DNA of 64,000 nucleotides from contig CAKUZW010000005.1 in the NCBI GenBank assembly GCA_934718135.1, positions 62,001 to 126,000 on the forward strand, in the 5' to 3' direction. A program made the position numbers and the translations under genes. Below, piece after piece: positions 34,974 through 43,854 of the stretch; the first letter of the stretch is position 1; each line of letters begins with the position of its first letter. This DNA comes from an uncultured Candidatus Melainabacteria bacterium (lineage in GTDB: Bacteria; Cyanobacteriota; Vampirovibrionia; Gastranaerophilales; Gastranaerophilaceae). Under the pieces are notes generated by a model that saw only the letters and a program-made list of their open reading frames with translations, made no database searches and was not told where the DNA came from.

Positions 34974-35693
34974 TTATTTAAATTCCTTCACTACCGATTT
35001 GAAATAATCCGAATTATCTTTTGCATATTTGGCACAAGCAATTCCATTAAATTCCTCAGAAGAATTTTTGTCGCAAAATTTAGTCATATCAGTATAATCT
35101 GTCCCAATATCTCCCATTACTTTTAGCTCTTCATCTACAAATTGAAAAGTAAACAAATCATACCCCCAACGATTTGGAGGATTACTTACTCCATTCAAAT
35201 CAACAGATATATAAATTCTTCCATTATGGTAATTTTCAAATAATAGCAATGTTCCATCTTGCAATGCAATTTGTCCATCATCAAAAAATATTGTTGATGC
35301 AGGTTTATTTGCAAATGTTTTATATGCTTTGGGATTATTTCCTCTAGTGTAATAGCAAGGAGCTGTTGTATTATATCCGATGCCGCAATCTGTTGGAGCT
35401 TGTAAATATTTCATAAATGTTTTATAAAACCCAATAACATCATAAGTGGTTGGATCCATAGATACATCATCTTCTTGCATAAGTTTAAACGCTTGTTGAA
35501 CAGTTGAATACGATTTTAAAAACTGTGATCTAAGCCTTTGAGCCTTGTAGTTGTTTATAAGCCCAGGGATTGTCATCGCCGCCACGACACCAATAATGCC
35601 AAGGGTGATGAGAACCTCTGCCAAAGTGAAAGCCGTCATTCTGCTCGTGCTGTTCGGAATGACATTGGTGTGATTTGTATTGTTATTTTTCAT
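34974..35693 (-). CDS. Type IV pilin-like protein with a normal-length leader (pilin D)
   Basis: A 239-aa prepilin with a 21-residue leader, cleavage expected at A21/F22 (TAFTLAEVLITLG), the hydrophobic helix GIIGVVAAMTIPGLI, and a C-terminal domain that shares NGVSNPPNRWGYDLF and DYFKSVVKEFK with the other pilins of the window. The leader itself contains a 29-bp palindrome at the DNA level. AGAAAGGAATAT precedes the ATG. It is divergent from a ribbon-helix-helix regulator at 36050, and its upstream block is shared with pilin B. It is the shortest and may show the ancestral gene without the 239-bp element. Confidence 0.85.
   Translation of the reverse strand: MKNNNTNHTNVIPNSTSRMTAFTLAEVLITLGIIGVVAAMTIPGLINNYKAQRLRSQFLKSYSTVQQAFKLMQEDDVSMDPTTYDVIGFYKTFMKYLQAPTDCGIGYNTTAPCYYTRGNNPKAYKTFANKPASTIFFDDGQIALQDGTLLLFENYHNGRIYISVDLNGVSNPPNRWGYDLFTFQFVDEELKVMGDIGTDYTDMTKFCDKNSSEEFNGIACAKYAKDNSDYFKSVVKEFK
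35635..35663. repeat. 29-bp palindrome in the pilin D leader
   Basis: GTCATT...AATGAC ends around CTGCTCGTGCTGTTCGG, read in frame as VIPNSTSRMT. The ends match those of the larger element found in the other pilin leaders (TGTCATT/AATGACA). Confidence 0.7.
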
Positions 35694-35814
35694 GCGATAT
35701 TCCTTTCTTATTTGTTGCTACTAAATGGTGGTTCGGGGGCGAAGCCCCTGATGACTCGAGCCATTTAATCATTCGTGTTTTTCTTTTTTCTTCGAAACAA
35801 AAAAGAAAAAGTGT
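35694..35814 (-). repeat. Shared pilin upstream block, copy D
   Basis: Reading towards pilin D, about 120 bases (CACGAATGATTAAATGGCTC, then a GGGGC-GCCCC palindrome, ATTTAGTAG and AACAAATAAGAAAGGA) match the region before pilin B at 47329-47470. The last part also precedes pilin C. Confidence 0.8.
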
Positions 35815-35840
35815 GAACAAAAGAATTTGGTTATTTACAT

Positions 35841-35870
35841 AATTTGTTAGGGATTACTACGTCACTCTGT
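35841..35870 (-). repeat. Relic fragment of the 239-bp element
   Basis: AATTTGTTAGGGATTACTAC followed by GTCACT matches an internal part of the element in antisense. The rest is missing. It lies in the pilin D/regulator intergenic region. Confidence 0.6.
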
Positions 35871-35961
35871 GTAGATTTTTGCACTCCTTGTACAATATTG
35901 TGCTTCGTTATGACCTTATTCCCTTTACAAAAAATTATAAATTAATGCACTATATTAATCA

Positions 35962-36003
35962 AGTGTAAAATACACTGCAAAATATAATACATTAATGATG
36001 TAT
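35962..36003. promoter_or_regulatory. Two palindromes upstream of the ribbon-helix-helix gene (candidate operators)
   Basis: AGTGTA-AAA-TACACT (35962-35976) and ATACAT-TAATG-ATGTAT (35987-36003) are perfect inverted repeats, 47-88 bases before the regulator start and divergent to pilin D. Confidence 0.55.
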
Positions 36004-36049
36004 TTTTTATCGCATAAAAATATGGCAAACTAAACATAGTGAGGTCATT

Positions 36050-36220
36050 ATGTTTAAAGTTGAAAAACCTGAAATGATTAATAAAACTTTCCGATTACCT
36101 TTGGATTTGATTGAAAGACTTTCTATCGTTGCCCAAAATCAAGGAGTTTCTTTGAATAATCTTGTTAAGCAATGTTGTGAATATGCTTTAAGTCATTTGG
36201 ATACGGAAGATGAAGAATAA
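36050..36220 (+). CDS. Small ribbon-helix-helix DNA-binding protein (56 aa)
   Basis: A 56-aa protein: KTFRLPLDLIERLSIVAQNQ followed by GVSLNNLVKQCCEYALSHL fits a CopG/Arc-type beta-strand-helix-helix repressor. GAGG precedes the ATG at 5 bases. It is divergent from pilin D, in the same relative position as the XRE genes of the other three pilins, and two perfect palindromes precede it. No toxin gene follows it, so it is not an evident antitoxin: the next gene is convergent. Confidence 0.75.
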   Translation: MFKVEKPEMINKTFRLPLDLIERLSIVAQNQGVSLNNLVKQCCEYALSHLDTEDEE

Positions 36221-36222
36221 TT

Positions 36223-39200
36223 TTAACCTTTTGAAGATGCTGATACTGCTTGAACTTTCTTCTTTTTCTTTTTGGATTCAATAATGCTATCCATATTAAA
36301 TCTTGAAAGTTTTCTGTCGGCTTTGTCATCTGTTGTAACATTAGATTTTATATTTGCACTTGTTGTAGCGGCTGCACCAAGTAGTGTAGCATCGTCCGTA
36401 AATTCACCTGATTGAGTATTGTTTTCAATCACTGCGATTTCTAATTCTGTTTCTTTTTCAATATTATCGGTATCAATAATTTCATCTTCTTCTGGAGTAT
36501 CGTTTTCTTCTGTAGAAGTTGTTTCCGGAGTAGATGTTTCGTCTGTTGTAGCTGTTGTGGTTTCATCAACCGGTGCCGGTTCTTCTGTGTTTTGAGTTGA
36601 GTTTGTAGAAGTTTCAGTTTCTGTTGTAGTTGTTTCAGATGTTGGTGTTGTTTTTGGTTCTTGGGTTTGTGCTGTAGAAATATTAATTGGGGTAGCTTGT
36701 GCTTCTGGAGTTGAATAAGTTTCAGCGATTGTTTGTGTTGATGAAGTTGCAGGGGTAGAGTCTGGCACTTCTACAATCGGTGTTGAAATTACAGGAGTAG
36801 AATTTGTTTTTGCGTTAGTGTTTGAAGGTGTAGTTGGAGTTTTTACATCTTCTTGCGGTTTCTTTTCTTCTGTTTTAGGTGTTTGGGTTGGAGTTGTTTT
36901 TACACTTTGTTGAGTGTTTTCTTTTTTTACATCATTAAGCGGATTGCTCAAATTAGTTGGTCCTTGAGGCAATTTAGTTACATCTTTCATTGTCTCAAAG
37001 CTAATATCTCTAGTTTTAGATGTTGCAAGTTTTGGTGTATCTTGAGGTTGTTGTGCAGGTTGAGAAGGTGCAAAATCAGCAGCATTTACTCCTTGAATTG
37101 ATTCAAGTTTGTTGAGGTTATTATTTAAAATTCTCAAGGTTTTATTATTTGCATCAGATTCTTTTTGAGAATTTTTAATTATATTTCCTTGTTCTTTGAT
37201 ATCTTTTGATGCTTCTACACTTGAAACAATACCAACTGTACCTGCTGTCAAAGCTCCAGGCCCTGTAACAAGTTGAGCTGTTGCGATTGCAATCCATTGT
37301 TTCGCAACTGCACACATAGCTTGTCCCATAGAAACTGTTACCGGATTGAAACTTGCAAGCATACTAAGTCCGGTATTTAGCATTGGGATTGCAATTGACA
37401 TGTTGTAAGCTCCCATTGTAGTTGTTAAGGTTCCACAATAGGTTGTACTTACTGAAACAAGTTGGTTATTTTGATTTTGTTCATTTAAATTATTTTTTTG
37501 TTGGTTTAAAGTTTTTGTAGTTTTTTGATTTGAATTGATTAGATTTTGTCCTATTGCAAGAGGTTTTTTCATTGATGAAATCAAAGCATTGTCTAAAGCT
37601 GTAACAGTGTTTAGTTCGTTTGAAATATTTTGGATTTGTTCAAATTTCGGGTTTTGTGGTTGTTGTTGCTCTTCTCCTTGTTGTTCAATTTCAGGTGTTG
37701 TATCGTTATTTTCTGTTTGAGTATTTACATTGTTGTTATTTTGATTTTGATTTAGAACAATCGGTTTTGGTTGAGTGTTGTTTTGAACAGACTGAGCTTC
37801 TTGCTCTGCCATCAAGTTGTCTATTTGAGCAAGGTAAGTTTCTGATGTTTGAATGTAATCATTATGTTGTTTTTCAACATTATTGATTTGTTTTTGTAAT
37901 CTTTGAAGATTTTTTTCTGTTGCTGCTAAATCTTTTTGAAGTTTTACTTTTGTTTCATTTGTTTTATCTTGTTTGCCTATTAAATCTGCAGTCGAAATAG
38001 CAGAAACCGCTGTTGCTGCAAGTGCTGCTGCAGGAGTTCCGCTCATAGGGAATACGAAATAGTTTGTATTTTTGCCTTCTTTTTCTTTTTTATTAGTATT
38101 TTTATTTAAATTATTTGTGTTATTTGTTTCATTTGTTGTCGGAGCATTAGTTGTATTTGTAGTTTGGGTATTTTGACTTTGTGGAGCAACTTTATTTTCA
38201 TCTTGATTTGTTGTTTGAGTTGATTGGTTATTGTTTTCTTTATCAGTGTTTTTATTGATATCTGTATATGCAGTTGCAAAGTTTTTCAAGTCAACGGTTT
38301 CCGTAGTGTTAAGTTCGGTTAATTGAGCATTAGAAAGGATAGACAAATCATTTCCTGTTCTGATTGCAAGTTCTTGAATATAAGTGCTTGAAGAACCAAA
38401 TATAGTATTACTCAACAACCCTGAATCTCCTGATAAAATCATATTATTCAGAATGTGAGTTTGTTGCATTTGGTGATAATTTTTATTGTATTTTGATAAT
38501 TCACGTCCTGATTGAACTGTTTCATCTGCAATTACTAAATCTTCTGTAGCTTTAGTTTCTAAGAGGTTCATTGATTTTAGCAATTCATCCAATTCGTTAT
38601 TATCAAAAGAAGTATTTTTGTTAGTTTCGTTTCCAAGTGTTTTACTTAATTCTTCATATCTTGAACGTTCAGCTTCTGATAATGTTCCGCTTTTAGCTTT
38701 TTGGTCAAGTTTTTTCCATTCGTTTGTTAATTTTGTAATTTCTGATATTGAATTTTTTAAAGCCTTTTCTTTTTCATTTTTTAATTGAATAGCTTTTTCT
38801 TTGTTTTGGTTATATTCTTCAACTGTTTGTTGAATATCTTCTTGGGCTTTTTCAGATTTTGCAATATTTTCTTTTGCTTTTTTTTGTAGGCTATTAATGT
38901 CAAAATCACCTGACAATTCTTCTGTTGAAGCGTTGTCATCATTTTCGCCAGTTGAAGTAACTACTTCATAAGATGTAATATCGGATTCTTGTTGAGCATG
39001 AGCCCAAAGAAGAACATCTTGCGGAATTTTTACTCCATTATTTTCCATTTGGATGATTTCTTCATAAGAATAACCTGCCCATTGAGGGTTTTGGATTGGG
39101 CAACCGACAGTGCCTTTTAAATATGCAGAATTAAATGCTGTGTTTAATTCTGATTTGTACCAGTTTGCAGCACTTTCTAAATAGTATTCATCAGAATATT

Positions 39201-39345
39201 TTGAACCGTATTTAGCTTTTAGTTCTATTGCTGTATTAACAATTCTTGAATTATAATTTTGGGCTAATTTTTCATCAATAGTTACCCCTGCGGTGTTATA
39301 TTCACCACTTGTTGAAAAATTTGCAGGTTTTCTTGTAACTTTCAT
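36223..39345 (-). CDS. Very large Thr/Gln/Asn-rich protein with coiled coils and hydrophobic segments (1040 aa)
   Basis: I cannot assign a function. Residues 1-130 look folded; 150-215 and 465-525 are coiled coils. Residues about 432-458 (VFPMSGTPAAALAATAVSAI) and 635-708 (MSIAIPMLNTGLSMLASF onward) are hydrophobic or small-residue rich. Residues 365-430 and 530-575 are Asn/Gln/Thr-rich, residues about 835-980 are Thr/Pro/Glu-rich, and the end is a Lys-run with a Ser-rich tip. There is no classic signal peptide. The plan (coiled coils flanking hydrophobic segments) recalls secreted translocator or adhesin proteins, but no secretion genes are nearby. It could act at the cell surface. Confidence 0.7.
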   Translation of the reverse strand: MKVTRKPANFSTSGEYNTAGVTIDEKLAQNYNSRIVNTAIELKAKYGSKYSDEYYLESAANWYKSELNTAFNSAYLKGTVGCPIQNPQWAGYSYEEIIQMENNGVKIPQDVLLWAHAQQESDITSYEVVTSTGENDDNASTEELSGDFDINSLQKKAKENIAKSEKAQEDIQQTVEEYNQNKEKAIQLKNEKEKALKNSISEITKLTNEWKKLDQKAKSGTLSEAERSRYEELSKTLGNETNKNTSFDNNELDELLKSMNLLETKATEDLVIADETVQSGRELSKYNKNYHQMQQTHILNNMILSGDSGLLSNTIFGSSSTYIQELAIRTGNDLSILSNAQLTELNTTETVDLKNFATAYTDINKNTDKENNNQSTQTTNQDENKVAPQSQNTQTTNTTNAPTTNETNNTNNLNKNTNKKEKEGKNTNYFVFPMSGTPAAALAATAVSAISTADLIGKQDKTNETKVKLQKDLAATEKNLQRLQKQINNVEKQHNDYIQTSETYLAQIDNLMAEQEAQSVQNNTQPKPIVLNQNQNNNNVNTQTENNDTTPEIEQQGEEQQQPQNPKFEQIQNISNELNTVTALDNALISSMKKPLAIGQNLINSNQKTTKTLNQQKNNLNEQNQNNQLVSVSTTYCGTLTTTMGAYNMSIAIPMLNTGLSMLASFNPVTVSMGQAMCAVAKQWIAIATAQLVTGPGALTAGTVGIVSSVEASKDIKEQGNIIKNSQKESDANNKTLRILNNNLNKLESIQGVNAADFAPSQPAQQPQDTPKLATSKTRDISFETMKDVTKLPQGPTNLSNPLNDVKKENTQQSVKTTPTQTPKTEEKKPQEDVKTPTTPSNTNAKTNSTPVISTPIVEVPDSTPATSSTQTIAETYSTPEAQATPINISTAQTQEPKTTPTSETTTTETETSTNSTQNTEEPAPVDETTTATTDETSTPETTSTEENDTPEEDEIIDTDNIEKETELEIAVIENNTQSGEFTDDATLLGAAATTSANIKSNVTTDDKADRKLSRFNMDSIIESKKKKKKVQAVSASSKG

Positions 39346-39491
39346 TGTTTGCCCTTTATCCTTTTATAGATATACATGTAGAATTATCGGTATTTTTAGT
39401 TGAAACTTTAGGATTTTTGGGGTGAATTTTACATATTGTAACAGTGGTTATTTGATTTGACAGTGTTTTATGTCTTAGCTAAACTACAGGA

Positions 39492-40802
39492 ATGGAAGTA
39501 AACGTAATTGGTGCAGGTTTGGCGGGCTCAGAAGCCGCATTACAACTTGCAAAAAGGGATATAAAAGTTAATTTGTATGAAATGCGACCTAACAAAGAAA
39601 CGGGTGCTCATACAACAAAAGATTGTGCAGAATTTGTTTGTTCAAACAGCTTAGGTTCTTATGATATTACAAATGGAAGTGGGCTTTTGAAGCATGAAAT
39701 GGAACTATTAGGGGGCGAACTTATCGAAATTGCTAAAGAATGCCAAGTTCCGGCGGGAAATGCTCTAGCGATTGATAGACACAAATTTTCTCAAACCGTA
39801 ACAGAAAAAATTGAACAAAATCCAAATATTTCTTTAATTCGTGAGGAAGTTTGTGAAATTCCGCAAACTCCGACAATTATTGCATCCGGGCCTTTAACCA
39901 GTTCAAAATTTGCAGATGCAATCAAAGATTTTACAAAGAGTGAATATTTGCACTTTTTTGATGCTATTGCTCCTATTGTAGAAATTGATAGTATTAATTT
40001 TGATATTGCATTTTGGGCAAGTCGTTATGACAAAGGTGAAGCATCATATATTAATTGTCCGATGAATAAAGAGCAATACGAAAAATTTTATGATATTTTG
40101 ACTCATGCTCCAAAAATTGAACAACACGATTTTGAAAAGGGGGCAAAATTCTTTGAAAGTTGTTTACCAATTGAAGTTTTGGCTTCTCGAGGTGTTGATA
40201 CGTTGAGATTTGGTCCAATGAAACCTGTCGGGCTAATTGATAAAAGAACCGGTGAAAAAAATTATGCTGTAGTTCAGTTGCGTCAGGATAATTCTGCAAA
40301 GACATTGTTCAATCTTGTCGGTTTTCAAACAAATTTAAAATGGGGTGCTCAAAAAGAATTGCTACAGTCAATTCCTGGGTTAGAAAATGTAAGTATTGTC
40401 AGATATGGTGTTATGCATAGAAATACTTTTATAAATTCTCCAACTTTGTTAAACCCGACACTCCAAACAAGAGAACGTAAGGATTTGTTCTTTGCAGGTC
40501 AAATTACAGGGACGGAAGGTTATACAGAATCAATTGCTTCGGGACTTTTGGCAGGTATAAATATGGCTAAATTGATTAATAATGAACCATTGTTTGAACT
40601 TCCAATTGATACTATGCTTGGAGCTTTGACTCATTACATTACAAATCCTGAACATACAAATTTCCAACCAATAAATTCGAATTGGGGAATTGTTCCTTCT
40701 GTTGAATTACCGAAAAAAGAACGGAAAAACAAAAAACTTAAAGGCGAACTTATGTCAAACAGAGCTTTGGAATCTTTAAAACAATACATCGGAATTGAAT
40801 AG
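39492..40802 (+). CDS. trmFO: tRNA (uracil-54-C5) methyltransferase, folate- and FAD-dependent
   Basis: TrmFO methylates U54 of tRNA using methylene-THF and FADH2. The 436-aa protein has the N-terminal FAD motif VIGAGLAGSEAA, then KDCAEFVCSNSLGS (active-site Cys region), CPMNKEQYEKF, FGPMKPVGL and GTEGYTESIASGLLAG (second FAD-binding loop), with normal family length. ACAGGA precedes the ATG. It is followed 20 bases later by bioB. It is common in Gram-positives and in Cyanobacteria-related groups lacking TrmA. Confidence 0.95.
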   Translation: MEVNVIGAGLAGSEAALQLAKRDIKVNLYEMRPNKETGAHTTKDCAEFVCSNSLGSYDITNGSGLLKHEMELLGGELIEIAKECQVPAGNALAIDRHKFSQTVTEKIEQNPNISLIREEVCEIPQTPTIIASGPLTSSKFADAIKDFTKSEYLHFFDAIAPIVEIDSINFDIAFWASRYDKGEASYINCPMNKEQYEKFYDILTHAPKIEQHDFEKGAKFFESCLPIEVLASRGVDTLRFGPMKPVGLIDKRTGEKNYAVVQLRQDNSAKTLFNLVGFQTNLKWGAQKELLQSIPGLENVSIVRYGVMHRNTFINSPTLLNPTLQTRERKDLFFAGQITGTEGYTESIASGLLAGINMAKLINNEPLFELPIDTMLGALTHYITNPEHTNFQPINSNWGIVPSVELPKKERKNKKLKGELMSNRALESLKQYIGIE

Positions 40803-40821
40803 AAGAAAAAGAGGTAAAAAT

Positions 40822-41760
40822 ATGAATAACAAATTTGAGAAAAAAAAATATACAAAAGAAGAATTGTTGAAATTTTATAATTTGTCGTTAGATGAGTTAT
40901 TAAAAGAATCTTCTAAATATATGTCAAACAATATTGAGTTTTGTTCACTAATCAATGCACGTAACGGAAAATGTTCTCAAGACTGCAAATACTGTGCTCA
41001 AAGTGCTCATTATTGTACAAATATTGAATCTTATCCATTGGTAAGTATTGAAGAAGTTAAAAAAGTTGCAAATGAAGCTAAAGCAAATCACGTTTCTCGC
41101 TTTGCAATAGTAACAAGCGGAAAAACACCTGATGAAGGTAGAGATTTTCAAATTGAACTGGATATGATTAGAGAAATAAACAAAGTTGACGGTTTGAGAT
41201 CTTGTGCTTCTATCGGGATTTTGAATGAAGAACAGGCAAAACAATTGGCTGATGCCGGTTTAAAGAGATTTCACCACAATATAAATACTTGCAAATCTTA
41301 CTACCCTGAAATTTGTACAACTCACACTTGGGAAGATAGATTGAATACTTGCAAACTTATTAAAAAATATGGAATGGAACTTTGCTGTGGTGTAATTCTG
41401 GGTATGGGTGAAACTGTAGAACAAAGAATTGAAATGGCTATGGAACTTGCTGAGATTGACCCTGATTCAATTCCTATAAATATTTTGATGCCAATTCCTG
41501 AAACTCCGCTTGAAAATTATCACGACAAAATTGATGAAGAAAACGTTTTGAGAACTATGGCTGTCTTCAAAATTGCAAATCCAAATTCAGTTGTTCGTTT
41601 TTGCGGCGGTAGAATGAGATTATCTCAAGAAAATCAAGAATTATCTCTAAAAACTTGTGTTGAAGGTATTCTAATCGGTAATTATCTTACTACTGTCGGT
41701 CGCGAACCTCATGAAGATATTGAAACCGTTAAAAATTTAGGTAAAAATCTTTTACAATAG
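40822..41760 (+). CDS. bioB: Biotin synthase
   Basis: A radical-SAM enzyme that inserts sulfur into dethiobiotin. The SAM cluster is CSQDCKYC (Cys51, Cys55, Cys58), followed by AQSAHY; further family blocks are GMGETVEQRIEMA, NILMPIPETPLE and the CGGR loop. The start at 40822 is chosen for AGAGG upstream, which avoids overlap with trmFO. No bioA, bioD or bioF are in the window, so the cell may complete biotin synthesis elsewhere or salvage precursors; BioY at 30282 can import biotin. Downstream lies a hairpin that carries the next gene's ribosome site. Confidence 0.95.
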   Translation: MNNKFEKKKYTKEELLKFYNLSLDELLKESSKYMSNNIEFCSLINARNGKCSQDCKYCAQSAHYCTNIESYPLVSIEEVKKVANEAKANHVSRFAIVTSGKTPDEGRDFQIELDMIREINKVDGLRSCASIGILNEEQAKQLADAGLKRFHHNINTCKSYYPEICTTHTWEDRLNTCKLIKKYGMELCCGVILGMGETVEQRIEMAMELAEIDPDSIPINILMPIPETPLENYHDKIDEENVLRTMAVFKIANPNSVVRFCGGRMRLSQENQELSLKTCVEGILIGNYLTTVGREPHEDIETVKNLGKNLLQ

Positions 41761-41771
41761 TTAATATTTAT

Positions 41772-41826
41772 GCAATTTCACCTCTCTTAAATTTTTATTA
41801 TAAATATAGAGAGGTGAATATATTGC
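41772..41826 (+). promoter_or_regulatory. Hairpin that sequesters the ribosome site of the glucosaminidase-like gene
   Basis: TTCACCTCTCT (41777-41787) pairs perfectly with AGAGAGGTGAA (41808-41818), which contains the ribosome site; GCAAT and ATTGC extend the stem on the outside. A -10-like TATAAA (41799-41804) lies in the loop, so a transcript begun there would lack the 5' arm and be freely translated. Confidence 0.6.
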
Positions 41827-42573
41827 ATGCCAATAGATGATGGAAAACCTATACAAAGAAGTGGTGGAAATACTACGAATATTCCGTCTGCTTTGAATTC
41901 TGAAAATTCTCAAAATGCAAAAACATTTGTTCCTTTATTTGATTTTTCCGGATTAGATAATGATTCAATTGCAAATTGGAATACTTATCCAAAGAATAAC
42001 TCAATCAAAGTTTCTAAGAATGAACCGCTTCCATTTCCTAAAGGAAATGTGGATGTTCAAGGTGGAAAATTAACTTGGACTCCGGTGTCTACAAGAGTTC
42101 AAAGACCGCATGAATTGACGTTTATAAAGAAAGCTCCGGATTTGAAAACAGTTTATACCCCAAATTTTGATGTCACAAAAGAACTTTTCAACGGAACTGC
42201 AGAAGATTTAAACAAATGCCTTGAAAATACCAAATTAGAGGGTATGGGACAGGCTTTTATTGATACGCAAAATAAATACAACATAAATGCCCTATTTTTG
42301 ATGAGCGTAACTAAAGTTGAATCGGGTTATGGCAGCAAGCCTAAAAAATCTTGCAAATACAATATTGTTGGTTCTGCGGGACAGTACCCGAAAAGTTATG
42401 AAGAGTCCGTTGACAGTTTAGGACGAAATTTGAGCAAAAATTATATTCCAAGTGGGAATGTCACGCTAAACAAAATTAGAGATAAATATTGCAAAACCAA
42501 TAAAGTTTGGCCAAAAAACGTTGCTCAAGAGATGAATAATTTGTCTAACAAAATAAAATCTCAATATTTATAA
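41827..42573 (+). CDS. Glucosaminidase-like cell wall hydrolase (endo-beta-N-acetylglucosaminidase fold)
   Basis: A 248-aa protein. The N-terminal 120 residues are low-complexity and polar. Residues about 140-245 match a glucosaminidase (LYZ2-like) domain: GMGQAFIDTQNKYNINALFL, MSVTKVESGYGSK with the catalytic-position Glu, NIVGSAGQYPKSYEESVDSL and NKIRDKYCKTNKVWPKNV. Such enzymes cut peptidoglycan glycan strands. No signal peptide is seen, so it may be cytoplasmic, released by lysis, or secreted by another route. Its ribosome site lies in a perfect hairpin. The end overlaps the convergent aroE gene by 6 bases. Confidence 0.78.
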   Translation: MPIDDGKPIQRSGGNTTNIPSALNSENSQNAKTFVPLFDFSGLDNDSIANWNTYPKNNSIKVSKNEPLPFPKGNVDVQGGKLTWTPVSTRVQRPHELTFIKKAPDLKTVYTPNFDVTKELFNGTAEDLNKCLENTKLEGMGQAFIDTQNKYNINALFLMSVTKVESGYGSKPKKSCKYNIVGSAGQYPKSYEESVDSLGRNLSKNYIPSGNVTLNKIRDKYCKTNKVWPKNVAQEMNNLSNKIKSQYL

Positions 42574-43854
42574 ATTTTCAAGTGCTGCAATTTTCATATC
42601 TTTGAAATCAGGAGTTCTTCCTGTCCAAATTTTTTCGGCTGCAAGTGCTTGGTGAATGAACATATCAACCCCATTAATCGTTCTATAGCCATATTTTTGG
42701 GCAAGTTTTAGCAATATTGTTTTCTTAGGATTGTAAATTACATCGTAGACAACAGCTCCTTGTTTTAGGGTTCTTAGTTCGTTTTCTTCAACAGGGGTAA
42801 AATCAGCAGCTCTTCCTAACATTCCGATTGGTGTTGTATTTACAAGTAAATCAATATCTGATAAATCTCGAATTCTTTCAATTTGATATGTATTAAATTC
42901 AACATTTTGAAAAGTTTTTCTTAAATAATTTACAAGTTCTAAACTGTTTGGGACATTTCTTGTAAATAATTTAATTTCTTTCATCTGGCTTTGAGCAAGT
43001 GCTGTAATTGCTGCTCTTGCAGCTCCTCCTGTTCCTAATATTCCCGCAACTTTGCCGCAAAGTGTTATATCATCAGGTATTGCATTGCGAAATCCTAACG
43101 CATCGGTGTTATACCCTTTTAAAAACTTTGTTTCAGGGTCGATAACAACAGTATTTACTGCATTTGCGATGTTAGCAGAAGGGTCGATTTCATCTAAAAA
43201 TAAAGTTATAGGAAGTTTTAGCGGAATAGTTACATTGAACCCACTGTAGTCGTGAGTTTTAAAATACTTAATCCTATCAACAAGCGTGTCCGGCGGAGTT
43301 TCAAGAATTTCATAACTTGCTTTCAATCCTAAACTTTTGAATCCTGCATCATGAATGTATGCTGACAGCGAATGACCTAAAGGATAACCGATTAGAGCAT
43401 ATTTTCTTGTTGGAGCCGTTATTGCATCCGGCTGAAAACTTTCTGTATTGTCGTCTTGTAGTTTAGGTGTTTCTATAAAACTTGGTTTCTGTTCAACAAA
43501 TTGTTCTGAGTAGGAATTAGTTTGTTGACTAGGTTGTTCAAGTGGTTCCGGCTTAGAAAATGAAAAATTTTGAGTTGGCTGCACAATTGGTGATACTTGC
43601 TCTTGGTAAGGGGTTTGAATGGTTGGTGTTGATTGTTCTTCAGTGTAGTTATTGGTTGAATAAGTCGTTGTCCAAGTATTAGTGTCAGTTTGTTCTTGTT
43701 GATAAGATGTATCAGGAGCTTGAACCGTTGCGATTTCTTCTTTTGCCGGATTTGCTTCTTCTTCCATTTGAGCTTTTAATTCAGAAAGCGTAATATTTAT
43801 TCCTTTTGCTTTCATCTCTTTATATCTAGCCAATAATTCTTTACTTACCGCCAC
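42568..43854 (-). CDS. aroE: Shikimate dehydrogenase with a ~148-residue disordered N-terminal extension
   Basis: The C-terminal domain (from residue about 150) is a complete AroE: ALIGYPLGHSLSAYIHDAGF (shikimate site), GFNVTIPLK (catalytic Lys), GYNTDALGF, GTGGAARAA (NADP loop), NTTPIGMLG and HQALAAEKIW. AroE reduces 3-dehydroshikimate to shikimate. Ahead of it lie about 148 residues: a short helix (ELLARYKEMKAKGINITLSE) then a Gln/Thr/Pro/Ser-rich disordered stretch. AroE normally starts at its first strand. The GTG at 43854 has GAAAGGA upstream; no ribosome site is seen near the AroE domain. The extension is unusual and its job is unknown. Confidence 0.9.
   Translation of the reverse strand: MAVSKELLARYKEMKAKGINITLSELKAQMEEEANPAKEEIATVQAPDTSYQQEQTDTNTWTTTYSTNNYTEEQSTPTIQTPYQEQVSPIVQPTQNFSFSKPEPLEQPSQQTNSYSEQFVEQKPSFIETPKLQDDNTESFQPDAITAPTRKYALIGYPLGHSLSAYIHDAGFKSLGLKASYEILETPPDTLVDRIKYFKTHDYSGFNVTIPLKLPITLFLDEIDPSANIANAVNTVVIDPETKFLKGYNTDALGFRNAIPDDITLCGKVAGILGTGGAARAAITALAQSQMKEIKLFTRNVPNSLELVNYLRKTFQNVEFNTYQIERIRDLSDIDLLVNTTPIGMLGRAADFTPVEENELRTLKQGAVVYDVIYNPKKTILLKLAQKYGYRTINGVDMFIHQALAAEKIWTGRTPDFKDMKIAALENL

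Noticed and set aside
36050..36220. Ribbon-helix-helix protein as an antitoxin
   Set aside because: No toxin gene follows on the same strand; the next gene is convergent and 1040 aa long. Its place opposite a pilin argues for a regulator.
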